NCBI RefSeq assembly: GCF_014137995.1
Contig: NZ_JACGWV010000001.1
Coordinates: 2,604,001 to 2,668,000 of the forward strand
Direction: 5' to 3'
DNA: 64,000 nucleotides
Source: Promicromonospora sukumoe
GTDB lineage: Bacteria; Actinomycetota; Actinomycetes; Actinomycetales; Cellulomonadaceae
Shown here in pieces: positions 35,637 to 44,292 of this stretch. The notes beneath the pieces are model-generated. The model made no database searches and was not told the DNA's origin. It saw only the letters and a program-made list of their open reading frames with translations. The number at the start of each line of letters is the position of its first letter. The stretch's first letter is position 1. Both the position numbers and the translations under genes were made by a program.

Positions 35637-35741
35637 CGTCCAGCCTCATCCCGGGGTCCTCCCGTCAGCGGTGCCGGCCACGTCGTCGTAGGCGCCGTCC
35701 CACCATGGCACGGGTCCCGGCGCCCCGCCGTCGTTGCGCCG

Positions 35742-36704
35742 TCAGACGCCGGCCGCCGTGGCGAGCGCCCGGATCTCTAGCGCCTCGTCGAGCATCTGGG
35801 CGGTGTCGCGCCACCAGTCCTGCAGGTGCAGGTCGATGATCAGCTCGTCCGCGCCGGCGTCGGCCGCCGCGGCGACGTCGTCGAGCACCTGGGCGCGCGT
35901 GCCCGAGAACGCGCTCCGGGCCGGTCCCGCCGGACTGTCGGAGAACGCGACGTTGCCCACCACGACCAGCTCCATCGCGGACGGGTCCCGTCCCGCGGCC
36001 GCGGCGGCCTGGTGGATCGCGTCCCAGGCGGTGCGGAGCCGCTCGGCGCCGGCGCGGCCGGGAGCGGACGGGATCGGGAGCCAGCCGTCGGCGCGCCGCG
36101 CGATCCGGTCCAGCACCCGCGCCCGGGGCCCCGACGTGGCGGTCGGGTCGACGTCGCCGCCAAGGAGCACGGGAATCCGGCCGGCCGGCTTGGGCAGCAC
36201 GTAGGCGTCGTCGATCAGGGTGTGGGGCCCGCGGTAGCTCACCGGGTCCGGCCCCCAGGCGGCCCGCAGCACGTCGAGGGTCTCGTCGAGCAGCCGGCCA
36301 CGGCGGGTCACGTCCGCGTCGACGGCGTCGAACTCGTCGACCGCCCAGCCGGTACCCAGTCCCGCGACGAATCGCCCACCGCTGACCTGGTCGAGAGTCG
36401 CCATGCTCTTCGCGAGCTGGAGCGGACGGTGCAGGCCGGCGATCAGCACGCTGGTGCCCAGGCGCACGCGCTCGGTCACCACGGCCGCCGCCGTCAGGAC
36501 CACGAGCGGGTCCGCCGCCTGCCGGTACGCGGGCGGCCAGGGCTCCCCCGGCGTCAGCGAGCTCCGGGGCGAGACGGGGAACAGCAGCCGCTCCCACGCC
36601 CAGAGGCTGTCGAACCCGGCTTGCTCGGCCGCCCGGGCCACGGCCGTGACGCCGTGCCGCAGGTCGGTGCCCACGCGCTGGGGCAGGCGCAGTCCGAGCC
36701 TCAT
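35742..36704 (-). CDS. LLM-class (luciferase-like) F420- or flavin-dependent oxidoreductase
   Basis: The 320-residue TIM-barrel protein begins MRLGLRLPQ and has FDSLWAWERLL, VRLGTSVLI and SGGRFVAGLGTGW, the hallmarks of the luciferase-like monooxygenase family. It starts inside the stop of the HD-domain gene (ATGA overlap), so the two are co-translated. The cofactor is probably F420, judged from similarity to actinobacterial members. The substrate is unknown. Confidence 0.85.
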   Translation of the reverse strand: MRLGLRLPQRVGTDLRHGVTAVARAAEQAGFDSLWAWERLLFPVSPRSSLTPGEPWPPAYRQAADPLVVLTAAAVVTERVRLGTSVLIAGLHRPLQLAKSMATLDQVSGGRFVAGLGTGWAVDEFDAVDADVTRRGRLLDETLDVLRAAWGPDPVSYRGPHTLIDDAYVLPKPAGRIPVLLGGDVDPTATSGPRARVLDRIARRADGWLPIPSAPGRAGAERLRTAWDAIHQAAAAAGRDPSAMELVVVGNVAFSDSPAGPARSAFSGTRAQVLDDVAAAADAGADELIIDLHLQDWWRDTAQMLDEALEIRALATAAGV

Positions 36705-37330
36705 GACGGCCACGCCGAGCCGAGGACCCGCTCGACCGTCGTCGTGCGCCGCAGGCCCGGAAGGAAGTGCTCCAGGATGTCGGCGTTCACCGTCCCGTTC
36801 GCCGTCTCGGGCCGGTGCCTCAGCCCCTCCACGGTCTGGCGCAGGAACTCGTTCTTGAAGTCGCCCCGCGGGTGCGCCCCGACGATCTCCTCGACCTGGC
36901 CGGGGTCCAGCTCGTCGAGGCCGAGCCCCACCACGTCGGTCAGGACGCCGAGCTGCGTCGCCGCGATCTCCGGGGCCATCCGCCCGGGCACCCCCGGGGT
37001 GGTGTGCAGCGCGACGGCGGTCCAGACCGTCTCGGCGGCCGCCGCCGGGAAGCCCCGGTCCACCAGGAACGTGCGAGCGTGGTCGGCGCCGTCGACCTCG
37101 AAGCGCTGCTCCTCCCCGGAGAACGGGTGCGCCAGGCCGACGTCGTGGAACATCGCGGCCACATACAGCAGCTCGGGGTCGGGCCGCAGGCCGAGTCGGC
37201 GGGCGTGCAGCAGGCCGAACAGGTAGACCCGCCGGGAGTGGTGGAACAGGACGGGGCTGGTCATGGCGCGGACGCGCTCGGTCGCCTCGGCGACCGTCGC
37301 CGTCCGCGGGATCTCGGTGATCTCTTGCAT
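36701..37330 (-). CDS. HD-domain phosphohydrolase-like protein
   Basis: The 209-residue protein has the HD pattern: His in FHHSRRVYLFG (about 30), the HD pair in AMFHDVGLAH (about 62-63) and a later metal-binding region. HD proteins are metal-dependent phosphohydrolases. This one resembles cyanamide-hydratase/YfbR-like small members that act on nucleotides or small nitriles. It is coupled to the downstream LLM oxidoreductase, suggesting joint action. Confidence 0.8.
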   Translation of the reverse strand: MQEITEIPRTATVAEATERVRAMTSPVLFHHSRRVYLFGLLHARRLGLRPDPELLYVAAMFHDVGLAHPFSGEEQRFEVDGADHARTFLVDRGFPAAAAETVWTAVALHTTPGVPGRMAPEIAATQLGVLTDVVGLGLDELDPGQVEEIVGAHPRGDFKNEFLRQTVEGLRHRPETANGTVNADILEHFLPGLRRTTTVERVLGSAWPS

Positions 37331-37435
37331 TCCCCCAGACTGTCCCGCGCACCCCCGCCGGCGCCGCCGTCGTCCGGCCAGGAACCCCCGATATCGGGAC
37401 ACGGGGGCCGCGCCGCCCTGTGCTACGAATGGACG

Positions 37436-38482
37436 GTGCCCCCGCCCACCGCACCCCCGCACCACGTCGCGATCCTCGTCTACGACGGCGTGACGCTGCT
37501 GGACCTCGCCGGCCCCGCGCAGGCGTTCGCCGAGGCGAACCGGCTCGGCGCCGACTACCGGCTGACGCTGGTCTCCCCCGACGGCGGGGACGTCACCTCG
37601 AACATCGGGGTCCGGGTCCCGGTCGACGGGGCGGTCTCCGGGGCCAAGGCCGCGGACACGTTCCTGGTCCCCGGCGCCGACATCTACCCGCGCGCCCGGG
37701 TGCCCCGTGACCTGGCCGACGCCGCACGGCTGCCCGCCGAGACCGCCGGCCGGGTCGCGTCCGTGTGCACCGGGGCCTTCGTCCTCGCGGCAGCCGGCCT
37801 GCTCGACGGCAAGCGCGCCACGACCCACTGGAAGGTCACCCACGAGCTCGCCGCCCGCTGCCCGACCTGCCGCGTCGACCCCGACGCCATCTACGTGCGC
37901 GACGGCACCACCTGGACCTCCGCGGGCGTGACCGCCGGGATCGACCTGGCGCTCGCTCTGGTCGAGGAGGACCACGGCGCCGACGTCGCCCGCGACGTCG
38001 CCCGCCTCCTCGTGGTCTACATGCAGCGCGCCGGGGGCCAGTCCCAGTTCTCGGCGCCGCTCCAGGCCCCGCCGCCCCGCTCCCCCGCGCTGCGCACCGT
38101 CGCCGACCTGGTGGTCGCGGACCCCGGCGGCCGGTACTCGCTCACGGACCTCGCCCGGCACCTCGACGTGAGCACCCGGCACCTGTCTCGGCTCTTCCGC
38201 GACGAGCTGTCCACGACCCCGGCCCGCTACGTGGAGAGCATCCGCTTCGACCTGGCCAGGGCCCTTCTCGACCAGGGGCACACGGCGACCCGGGCCGCGG
38301 CGCTCGCCGGGTTCCCGAGCTACGAGAGCCTGCGCCGGGTCTTCGCCAGGAACCTGCCGACGAGCCCGGCCGCCTACCAGCGCCGGTTCTCGACCACCCG
38401 GACGGACCCGGACGCCGCGCCGCCGGACCCGGACGACCGCGACGCGACGCCCAGGCCGCGCTACCCGAAATACACCGGATAG
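37436..38482 (+). CDS. GlxA-family regulator (DJ-1/PfpI plus AraC HTH)
   Basis: The 348-residue protein has a DJ-1/PfpI domain (about 10-180) with its cysteine elbow ASVCTGAF (Cys111), and an AraC-type HTH (about 218-315; LARHLDVSTRHLSRLFRDEL). It diverges from the HD-LLM pair by 105 bases and may control them. The GTG at 37436 is chosen because it directly precedes the conserved domain; no strong Shine-Dalgarno is seen. The last 22 bases overlap the convergent CHY zinc-finger gene. Confidence 0.87.
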   Translation: MPPPTAPPHHVAILVYDGVTLLDLAGPAQAFAEANRLGADYRLTLVSPDGGDVTSNIGVRVPVDGAVSGAKAADTFLVPGADIYPRARVPRDLADAARLPAETAGRVASVCTGAFVLAAAGLLDGKRATTHWKVTHELAARCPTCRVDPDAIYVRDGTTWTSAGVTAGIDLALALVEEDHGADVARDVARLLVVYMQRAGGQSQFSAPLQAPPPRSPALRTVADLVVADPGGRYSLTDLARHLDVSTRHLSRLFRDELSTTPARYVESIRFDLARALLDQGHTATRAAALAGFPSYESLRRVFARNLPTSPAAYQRRFSTTRTDPDAAPPDPDDRDATPRPRYPKYTG

Positions 38483-38775
38483 TGCAGCGCGCAGCGCGGG
38501 TTGAACGCGGCGTCGCAGTGCGGGCAGGACGGCGCGTCGCGGTACCCGTCGATGGTCAGCTCCGTGCGGCACACCCCGCAGAGCACGGCGAGCTCGCCGC
38601 CCGATCCCGCGGGCCACGGGCGCGAGGCGTGGTCGGCGGTCTCGTCGTGGCAGGAGTAGCAGGGGTAGTACCGACCGCAGCACGCGAACCGGATCGCGAT
38701 CACGTCGAGCTCCGTGCGGTAGTGCACGCAGCGTGTCTGGTCGTCCACGACCGGCCCGTGGACCACCGGGCTCAT
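38461..38775 (-). CDS. CHY zinc-finger protein
   Basis: The 104-residue protein is rich in Cys and His in the CHY pattern: RCVHY, FACCGRYYPCYSCHDE, VLCGVCRTEL, SCPHCDAAFNPRC. It should bind several zinc ions. The bacterial function of this family is not settled. It is the last gene of the biotin operon, its start overlapping the EcfT stop by ATGA, so it is expressed with the transporter. Confidence 0.85.
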   Translation of the reverse strand: MSPVVHGPVVDDQTRCVHYRTELDVIAIRFACCGRYYPCYSCHDETADHASRPWPAGSGGELAVLCGVCRTELTIDGYRDAPSCPHCDAAFNPRCALHYPVYFG

Positions 38776-39368
38776 CGGACACCCCGGGCGGTCATCGCGT
38801 CACCGAGCGCGTCGGCGTGCTTGAGGGCGACGACCAGGAACGGCATCGCGAAGAGGCGCAGGCTCCGCCCGCCGCCCCTGGCCCGCTGTGCCTCGCGGAC
38901 CTCGCGCTCGATCCGCGCGAGCACGGGCAGGGTGCTCACCGTGACCGCCACCGTCAGGGCGGCCCGGTCGGGGTCGATCCGCAGCAGCGCCAGCGGTTTC
39001 AGCGCCCGTTCCAGCACCTCGAGCAGCTCGCTGAGCGGCGTCGTCGTGGTGAGCAGCCCGCTGATCACCACGGCTGCGGTCACCCGGGCGACGTTCGCGA
39101 CGGCGTCCTCGGGGCCGGCGAACACGAGCTGCCCGGCGGCGATCACCACGATCATCCAGCGCACGACGACGAGCTGCCGCACCAGCTCGCGCATCCCCGC
39201 ACCGGGTACGGCGTAGCAGGCGACGCAGACCGCCGCGGTGACGCCCGCGCCCCACCAGCTCGACGGGAGCAGGCACACGCCGAGCACGACGAGCAGGAGC
39301 AGCAGCGCCTTGGGCCCCGCCGGCAGCCGGTGCCACGGGCCGTCGCCCGGCCGGTACAGGGTCAGCAC
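38772..39368 (-). CDS. bioN: ECF transporter T component, biotin transport (BioN-like)
   Basis: The 198-residue membrane protein has about five hydrophobic segments and the two cytoplasmic Ala-Arg-Gly motifs (QRARGGG and MTARGV) that couple T components to the ATPase. With the BioM ATPase and the BioY substrate-binding protein it forms the energy-coupling-factor importer for biotin. Its start overlaps the end of the ATPase gene by 7 bases. Confidence 0.87.
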   Translation of the reverse strand: MLTLYRPGDGPWHRLPAGPKALLLLLVVLGVCLLPSSWWGAGVTAAVCVACYAVPGAGMRELVRQLVVVRWMIVVIAAGQLVFAGPEDAVANVARVTAAVVISGLLTTTTPLSELLEVLERALKPLALLRIDPDRAALTVAVTVSTLPVLARIEREVREAQRARGGGRSLRLFAMPFLVVALKHADALGDAMTARGVR

Positions 39369-40048
39369 GCGAGTTCCTCCTCGTACGCCTCGACGATCGC
39401 GGCGGGCGGCCCGACGGCGGCGATCGTGCCGTCCTTGACGAGCACGGCGCTCTCGCAGCGCTGGGCCAGCGCCAGGTCGTGCGTCACCAGGAGCAGCTTG
39501 TGGTCACCGTCGGCGAAGAGGTGGTCGGCGACCCGCCGGGCGTTGCGCGCGTCGAGGTACGCCGTCGGCTCGTCGGCGATCACGAGGTCGGGGCGGCGCA
39601 CGAACGCGCCGCACAGCGCGAGGAGCTGCTTCTGCCCGCCGGACAGGTCGTGGGACGCCCGGTCGGCGACGTCGGCGAGGCCGAACCGGCGCAGCGCCTC
39701 GTCGACCCGCCGGTCCCGCTCCTGCCGGGGCAGCTTGTCGGACCGCAGCGAGAACGCGACGTCCTCCGCCACGGTCGGCATGACGATCTGGGTGTCCGGG
39801 TTGCTGAACACGACGGCGACCCGGCGGCGCAGCCGCGCCGCGTCCCGGGCCGGGTCCAGGCCGAGCACGCGGACCGTGCCGGCCGTGGCGCGGGTGAGCC
39901 CGCCGGCCAGCCGCGCGAGCGTGGACTTGCCGGACCCGTTCTCGCCGACGACGGCGACCGTGCGCGCGTCGAGCGAGCACGTCACGCCGCGCAGCACGTC
40001 CGTGTCCCCCAGCCGCACGTGGACGTCGTCCAGGTCGAGGTAGCTCAT
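39362..40048 (-). CDS. bioM: ECF transporter ATPase, biotin transport (BioM-like)
   Basis: This 228-residue ABC ATPase has Walker A GENGSGKST (about 35), Q-loop NPDTQIV, signature LSGGQKQ, Walker B LVIADEPT and the switch His in LLLVTHD. It resembles CbiO/BioM ATPases. The start overlaps the thiolase stop (ATGA). It drives biotin uptake with BioN and BioY. Confidence 0.9.
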   Translation of the reverse strand: MSYLDLDDVHVRLGDTDVLRGVTCSLDARTVAVVGENGSGKSTLARLAGGLTRATAGTVRVLGLDPARDAARLRRRVAVVFSNPDTQIVMPTVAEDVAFSLRSDKLPRQERDRRVDEALRRFGLADVADRASHDLSGGQKQLLALCGAFVRRPDLVIADEPTAYLDARNARRVADHLFADGDHKLLLVTHDLALAQRCESAVLVKDGTIAAVGPPAAIVEAYEEELAC

Positions 40049-41172
40049 CGGACCACCTCGACGACGGCCGCGACGCCCATGCCGCCGCCGACCGACGCGG
40101 CGGCGACCCCGAGGGTCCCCGCGGGCGCTCCGGCCCGGACCAGGCGGCTGAACAACCGCACCATCGCGACCGCGCCGCTGGCGCCCCACGGGTGCCCGAG
40201 CGCGAGCGCCCCGCCGTCGGCGCAGACCCGCGGGTCGTCGTCCGCCAGCCCGAGGCGGCCGAGCACCGCCAGCGACTGGGCGGCGAACGCCTCGACGATC
40301 TCGACGGCGGCGACGTCGCCGGTGCGGACCTCGGCGGCGTCGAGCGCCGCGAGCACGGCCGGGGCCGCGCCGATGCCCGGCAGCGCCGGGTCGCACCCGA
40401 CGACGGCGTGCCCGCGGACCACGAGGCCGGCGGCCCCGCCCCGGAGCCGGTGCGGGACGACGGCGACGGCCGCGGCGCCGTCGCTGATCCGCGTGGCCGT
40501 CCCCGCGGTGAGGGTGCCGCCCGGGAAGAGGGGTCGCAGGCGGGGCAGCAGGGGCTCGGCCCGGCCGACCGAGTCGTCGGCGAGCACGCCGCCGACGGGC
40601 ACGATCTCGGCGTCGAACCGTCCGGCGTCGCGGGCCGCGCGGGCCCGCGCGTGGCTGCGGGCCGCGTGGGCGTCCTGCCGCTCCCGGGTGATCGCGTCGG
40701 CGCGGGCGAGGTCCTCGGCCGCCTCCACCATGTCGGGGTCCGGCCAGCCCGCCGGGGCGAACGGCGCCCGGTCGTAGGGCACGCCGTCGACGGACCGGGT
40801 CGGGGCCGTCGACGCGCTCTCCACGCCACCGGCGAGGCGCGGGCGGTCGTCCCCGGCGCGGATCGCCGTCACCGCGTCGAGGACGGCGGCGAGGCCGCTG
40901 CCGCACTGCCGGTCCACGGTCACGCCCGGCACGCCGACGCCGAGCCCGGCGGCGAGCGCCGCGACGCGGGCGGGGTTGCCGCCGGGGCCCATGCAGTTGC
41001 CGAGCACGACGTCGGCGACGTCGAGCGGCCGGCCGGTGGCGGACCCGGCGTCGGCCAGGGTGGCGCGCAGGACGGGGCCCGCGAGCTGCTCGGCCCTGAC
41101 CTGGGCGAAGGCCCGGCTGCGGGTGCCGATGGGGGTGCGTCGCGCGGCGACGACGACGGGCAGGTCAGACAA
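40045..41172 (-). CDS. Thiolase-family acyltransferase in the biotin operon, second cysteine missing
   Basis: The 375-residue thiolase keeps the nucleophile Cys90 (VDRQCGSG), EAFA and the active-site His in ALGHPWGASG. The C-terminal catalytic cysteine of the usual CIGGGMG motif is replaced: the sequence reads ASVGGGMG. It may therefore be altered in its Claisen condensation or cleavage activity. B. subtilis has a similar BirA-regulated set (yhfU-yhfT-yhfS), suggesting a conserved link between BioY, an acyl ligase and a thiolase. It overlaps both neighbouring genes. Confidence 0.85.
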   Translation of the reverse strand: MSDLPVVVAARRTPIGTRSRAFAQVRAEQLAGPVLRATLADAGSATGRPLDVADVVLGNCMGPGGNPARVAALAAGLGVGVPGVTVDRQCGSGLAAVLDAVTAIRAGDDRPRLAGGVESASTAPTRSVDGVPYDRAPFAPAGWPDPDMVEAAEDLARADAITRERQDAHAARSHARARAARDAGRFDAEIVPVGGVLADDSVGRAEPLLPRLRPLFPGGTLTAGTATRISDGAAAVAVVPHRLRGGAAGLVVRGHAVVGCDPALPGIGAAPAVLAALDAAEVRTGDVAAVEIVEAFAAQSLAVLGRLGLADDDPRVCADGGALALGHPWGASGAVAMVRLFSRLVRAGAPAGTLGVAAASVGGGMGVAAVVEVVR

Positions 41173-42283
41173 GCCGGCTCACCTCGCCCGTGCCGACCTG
41201 GCGCAGCACCTCGGCGCGGGCCGGCTTGCCGGACGCCGTGCGCGGCAGCCGCCCCGCGAACCACACGCGGGGCCGGTGGGCGGGCGCGAACCGGGTCTCG
41301 GCCAGCGAGCGCAGCCGGCCCGCGGTGGGCGGCGGGGCGCCGTCGGCCGGTTCGACCATCGCGGCGACGAGCGCGCCGACCCGGGGCGTGGGAATCCCGA
41401 AGACGACGGCGTCGGCGACGCCCGGGAGCGTGCGCAGGCCCGCCTCGACCTCGTCGGGCACGACGGTGGCGGACGCGGTGAGGATGGCGGCGTCCGCCCG
41501 CCCGCGCACGGTCAGCGTCCCGTCGTCGTGCGCGGTGGCGAGGTCGCCGACGGTGCTCCAGGCGCCGTCGGTGCGCAGCGGGCCGGGCTCACCGAGGTAG
41601 CCGAGCGCGGCGAAGGGCGAGCGGACCCACAGCCCGCCGTCGCGCACCTCGGTCTCGACGCCGGGGAAGGCGCGCAGGCCGCGACCCTCGTCGAGCGCGA
41701 CGAAGGAGAGCTCCGCCGCCCCGTAGTACGCGACGACGCGGATGCCGCGGAACTCCGCGTCCGCGCGCGTCCGCGCGTCGAGGTGGGAGCCGCCGACCAG
41801 GGCCGTCCGCAGCCTCGGGGCGGCGCCGGCGTCGAGCAGGGGGCGCAGCGCGTGGGGCGTGCCGTGGAAGAGGGTGGCCGCCTCGGCGCCCGGTCCGCCG
41901 GGGAAGACCGGCCGCGGCCCGCCGCCGAGGGCGTGCGCCAGGGAGAACAGCGTCAGGGACGACGCCGGCGGGGCGGGCAGCAGGATCTGCTCTACGGCGC
42001 CCTCGGCGTCAAGCAGCCCGGAGACGGCGGCGAACGACCGCTCCCACGACGCGGCGGTCCGCAGCACGACGCGCGGGGTCCCGCTCGTCCCGGAGGTCAG
42101 TGCGGCCCAGGCCGCGTCGTCCGGGACCACGGCGTCGGCGGTGAGGTCGCGCACGGCGGACCACTGCGCCGCGGGCCACCGGTCGTCGCCGACCAGGGGG
42201 ACGCCCCCGTCGTCGCGCACGGCGCGGATGCTGTCGACGAGCTCGCCGGGCGTCCCGCGCAGCACCACGATGCGTGCGGTCAT
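41165..42283 (-). CDS. AMP-dependent acyl ligase in the biotin operon
   Basis: At 372 residues this is a short adenylate-forming enzyme. It keeps LTSGTSGTPRVVLRT (the usual lysine after TP is Arg), YYGAAE, STVGDLA and the C-terminal catalytic lysine region RTASGKPAR, but is about 130 residues shorter than typical ligases at the N-terminus. It resembles YhfT-like ligases next to bioY. A role in making or salvaging a dicarboxylic acyl-CoA for biotin synthesis is plausible but not shown. It overlaps the bioY stop (ATGA). Confidence 0.83.
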   Translation of the reverse strand: MTARIVVLRGTPGELVDSIRAVRDDGGVPLVGDDRWPAAQWSAVRDLTADAVVPDDAAWAALTSGTSGTPRVVLRTAASWERSFAAVSGLLDAEGAVEQILLPAPPASSLTLFSLAHALGGGPRPVFPGGPGAEAATLFHGTPHALRPLLDAGAAPRLRTALVGGSHLDARTRADAEFRGIRVVAYYGAAELSFVALDEGRGLRAFPGVETEVRDGGLWVRSPFAALGYLGEPGPLRTDGAWSTVGDLATAHDDGTLTVRGRADAAILTASATVVPDEVEAGLRTLPGVADAVVFGIPTPRVGALVAAMVEPADGAPPPTAGRLRSLAETRFAPAHRPRVWFAGRLPRTASGKPARAEVLRQVGTGEVSRLV

Positions 42284-42954
42284 CGCGTCGGGTCCAGGTC
42301 GGGAGCGTCCGGGGTCTCGGGGGCCGGGGCGTCCGGCGCCTCCGTCAGCGGGGCGCCCTCCCGCCGGGGCGGGAGCCACGTGCGCCGGAACGCGCGGGGG
42401 TACGCGCGCAGCAGGGTCGTGACGGTCAGGGTCGCGAGGACCGCCTTGACCAGGTCGCCGGGCAGGAACACGAGGCTGGTGAGCACGGTGTCCCCCAGCG
42501 ACAGGCGCGTGACCAGGCTCTGCACGGGGATGCCGAACGCGTAGACGACCACGATGCCGCCCACGACCGTGGCGACCGCCGTCCGCCAGACGGCCGGCTT
42601 GCGGGCGGAGGCGTGCACGATCCAGCCCGTCACGAACGCCCCGGCGACCCAGCCGGCCAGGTAGCCCGCGGACGGCCCGACGAAGACGCCGACACCGCCG
42701 CGCCCTCCGGCGAGCAGCGGGAGGCCCACGGCGACGAGGGCGAGCAGCACGACGACGGCCAGCGCGCTCAGCCGCGGCCCGAGGACCGCGCCCGCGAGCA
42801 TGATGCCGAACGTCTGCGCGGTGATCGGCACGGCGCCGAGCACGCTGAAGCTGCCCGGCAGGCCGAGCGCCGCGATGATCGCGACGAAGACGGCCAGCCG
42901 GGCGATGTCGGTCGCGTCGATCGCCCGACGTCGTGGGCTGCGTGCTTCGGGCAT
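42280..42954 (-). CDS. bioY: Biotin transporter substrate-binding component BioY
   Basis: The 224-residue BioY has six hydrophobic segments and the family sequences VPITAQTFGIMLAG and GPSAGYLAGW. It binds biotin in the membrane and works with BioM and BioN encoded downstream. GAGGAGG lies before the ATG. The C-terminal tail is Pro/Ala/Asp-rich and probably unstructured. Its promoter contains two BioQ-type boxes. Confidence 0.93.
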   Translation of the reverse strand: MPEARSPRRRAIDATDIARLAVFVAIIAALGLPGSFSVLGAVPITAQTFGIMLAGAVLGPRLSALAVVVLLALVAVGLPLLAGGRGGVGVFVGPSAGYLAGWVAGAFVTGWIVHASARKPAVWRTAVATVVGGIVVVYAFGIPVQSLVTRLSLGDTVLTSLVFLPGDLVKAVLATLTVTTLLRAYPRAFRRTWLPPRREGAPLTEAPDAPAPETPDAPDLDPTR

Positions 42955-42983
42955 GCGTGTGGCCTCCTCGTGGCAAGGTGCAC

Positions 42984-42996
42984 TGAACGGTGTTCA
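42984..42996. promoter_or_regulatory. BioQ-type operator 1
   Basis: TGAAC-GGT-GTTCA is a perfect palindrome of the form reported for the actinobacterial biotin repressor BioQ (TGAAC-N3-GTTAC-like). It lies 30 bases before bioY. Confidence 0.75.
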
Positions 42997-42998
42997 CC

Positions 42999-43011
42999 TG
43001 AACGGCGTTCA
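42999..43011. promoter_or_regulatory. BioQ-type operator 2
   Basis: TGAAC-GGC-GTTCA repeats the first box, with centres 15 bases apart. It lies directly before the TATAGT hexamer (43016-43021) that should be the -10 element of the divergent regulator gene. Confidence 0.75.
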
Positions 43012-43027
43012 TGAATATAGTGGCAAC

Positions 43028-43660
43028 ATGGTGGCTTCGGTGAACTCGCGTCGACGGAGCCGCGACGACGTCGCCGAGATGGCCCTGCGCCTGCTGGACG
43101 AGTACGGGCTGCCCGACCTGACCATGCGGCACCTGGCGACCGCCCTCGGCGTGCAGCCCAGCGCGTTGTACTGGCACTTCCCGAACAAGCAGGCGCTGCT
43201 CGCCGCCGTCAGCGAGCTGATCCTCGCGCCGATGCGCGAGACACCGGCCGACGACCTGTCCGTGCACGAGGCCGTGCGCCTCGTGGGCAGCAGGCTACGG
43301 GAGTGCCTGCTCGCCTACCGGGACGGCTCCGAGCTGGTGTCCAGCTCGCTCGCCCTCGGGCTCGTGAGCTCACCCGTGCGGGCGCAGCTCCTGGAGGTCA
43401 CCCGCCGCCACGAGGTGCCCGACGGCCAGGCCGAGGTGGCCGCGGAGGCCGTCATGCACTTCGTGGTCGGCGCCACGTTCCACGAGCAGCAGCGCCTGGC
43501 CGCCGACCAGCTCGGGCTCCTGGCGGAGCCGGTCGCCCCCGGTCCCGACGGGGCGCGCGCGGGCTCCGGCGCCGACGGCGGCGACTTCGCCGAGGCGCTG
43601 ACGATGATCGCGCACGGCCTCGAGGTGTCGATCGCCCAGGACCGGAGCCGGGGAAACTAG
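43028..43660 (+). CDS. bioQ: BioQ-like TetR-family biotin repressor
   Basis: The 210-residue TetR protein has an HTH at about 12-56 (LTMRHLATALGVQPSALYWHF) as in BioQ. TATAGT ends 6 bases before the ATG, so the message is probably leaderless. Two BioQ-type boxes cover its promoter and that of bioY. In actinobacteria BioQ represses biotin genes when biotin is sufficient, with the BirA ligase acting upstream. Assignment rests on family, operator and neighbours. Confidence 0.82.
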   Translation: MVASVNSRRRSRDDVAEMALRLLDEYGLPDLTMRHLATALGVQPSALYWHFPNKQALLAAVSELILAPMRETPADDLSVHEAVRLVGSRLRECLLAYRDGSELVSSSLALGLVSSPVRAQLLEVTRRHEVPDGQAEVAAEAVMHFVVGATFHEQQRLAADQLGLLAEPVAPGPDGARAGSGADGGDFAEALTMIAHGLEVSIAQDRSRGN

Positions 43661-43672
43661 CAGGCTGCGGCC

Positions 43673-44215
43673 CTACCGCTGCGGCTGCGGACGGAGGCCG
43701 TCGAGGAGCAGTGCCAGCATGCGCGGTGACCGGTCGCCGGGGCCGGGCGCGGCGCGCCAGAGCGCGGCGGTGAACTGCAGGAAGTCGGCCGGGTCGGCGT
43801 CCTCGCGGATGCTCCCGTCCTTCTTGCCGGCGTCGAGGAGCTCGCCGATGGCGGCGACCACGGGGCCGTAGGTCTGCTCCGCGATCGCCTGGTGGGCGTC
43901 AGGGCTGAGTGCGTCGCCCAGACCGTGCTTCTTGCGCATCGCCTCGACCAGCCCGGTCGTCCAGCGGCGCAGGGCCTCCAGGGGCGTCAGCTCGGCCAGC
44001 AGGTCGGGCACCGCACCGAGGATGCGCTCGACCTCATCCTGGTAGACGGCCAGGACCAGCGACTCCCGGGTGGGGAAGTTGCGGTACAGGGTTCCCGCGC
44101 CGACGCCTGCGCGCTGGGCGACCTGGTTCATCGACGTGCTGCCGTCGTCGGCGAAGGCCTCCCGCGCGGCCGCGAGGATGCGAGCCCGGTTCTCCCGGGC
44201 GTCCGATCGGACCAC
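43673..44215 (-). CDS. TetR-family transcriptional regulator
   Basis: The 180-residue protein has a TetR HTH (about 10-55; MNQVAQRAGVGAGTLYRNF) and a helical ligand domain (TetR_C_SbtR-like). AAGGAGGGGG gives it a strong ribosome binding site before the GTG. It diverges from an aldehyde-reductase-like gene, and two GGAGA-based palindromes lie between them. Confidence 0.88.
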   Translation of the reverse strand: MVRSDARENRARILAAAREAFADDGSTSMNQVAQRAGVGAGTLYRNFPTRESLVLAVYQDEVERILGAVPDLLAELTPLEALRRWTTGLVEAMRKKHGLGDALSPDAHQAIAEQTYGPVVAAIGELLDAGKKDGSIREDADPADFLQFTAALWRAAPGPGDRSPRMLALLLDGLRPQPQR

Positions 44216-44237
44216 TGAGGCCCCCTCCTTGCTAAGT

Positions 44238-44272
44238 GGAGAATTCTCCGTTACGTTACCGGAGAACTCTCC
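44238..44272. promoter_or_regulatory. Tandem GGAGAA-TTCTCC operator pair
   Basis: GGAGAATTCTCC (44238-44249, perfect) and GGAGAACTCTCC (44261-44272, one mismatch) start 23 bases apart. They also form a larger inverted repeat with one another. They are the probable binding sites of the adjacent TetR regulator. Confidence 0.7.
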
Positions 44273-44292
44273 ACATACCTTAGAGGAGCATC

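Noticed and set aside
40045..41172. Thiolase as a pseudogene because of the missing cysteine
   Set aside because: The frame is intact, the other catalytic residues are kept and it overlaps active-looking operon partners, so altered function is more likely than decay.
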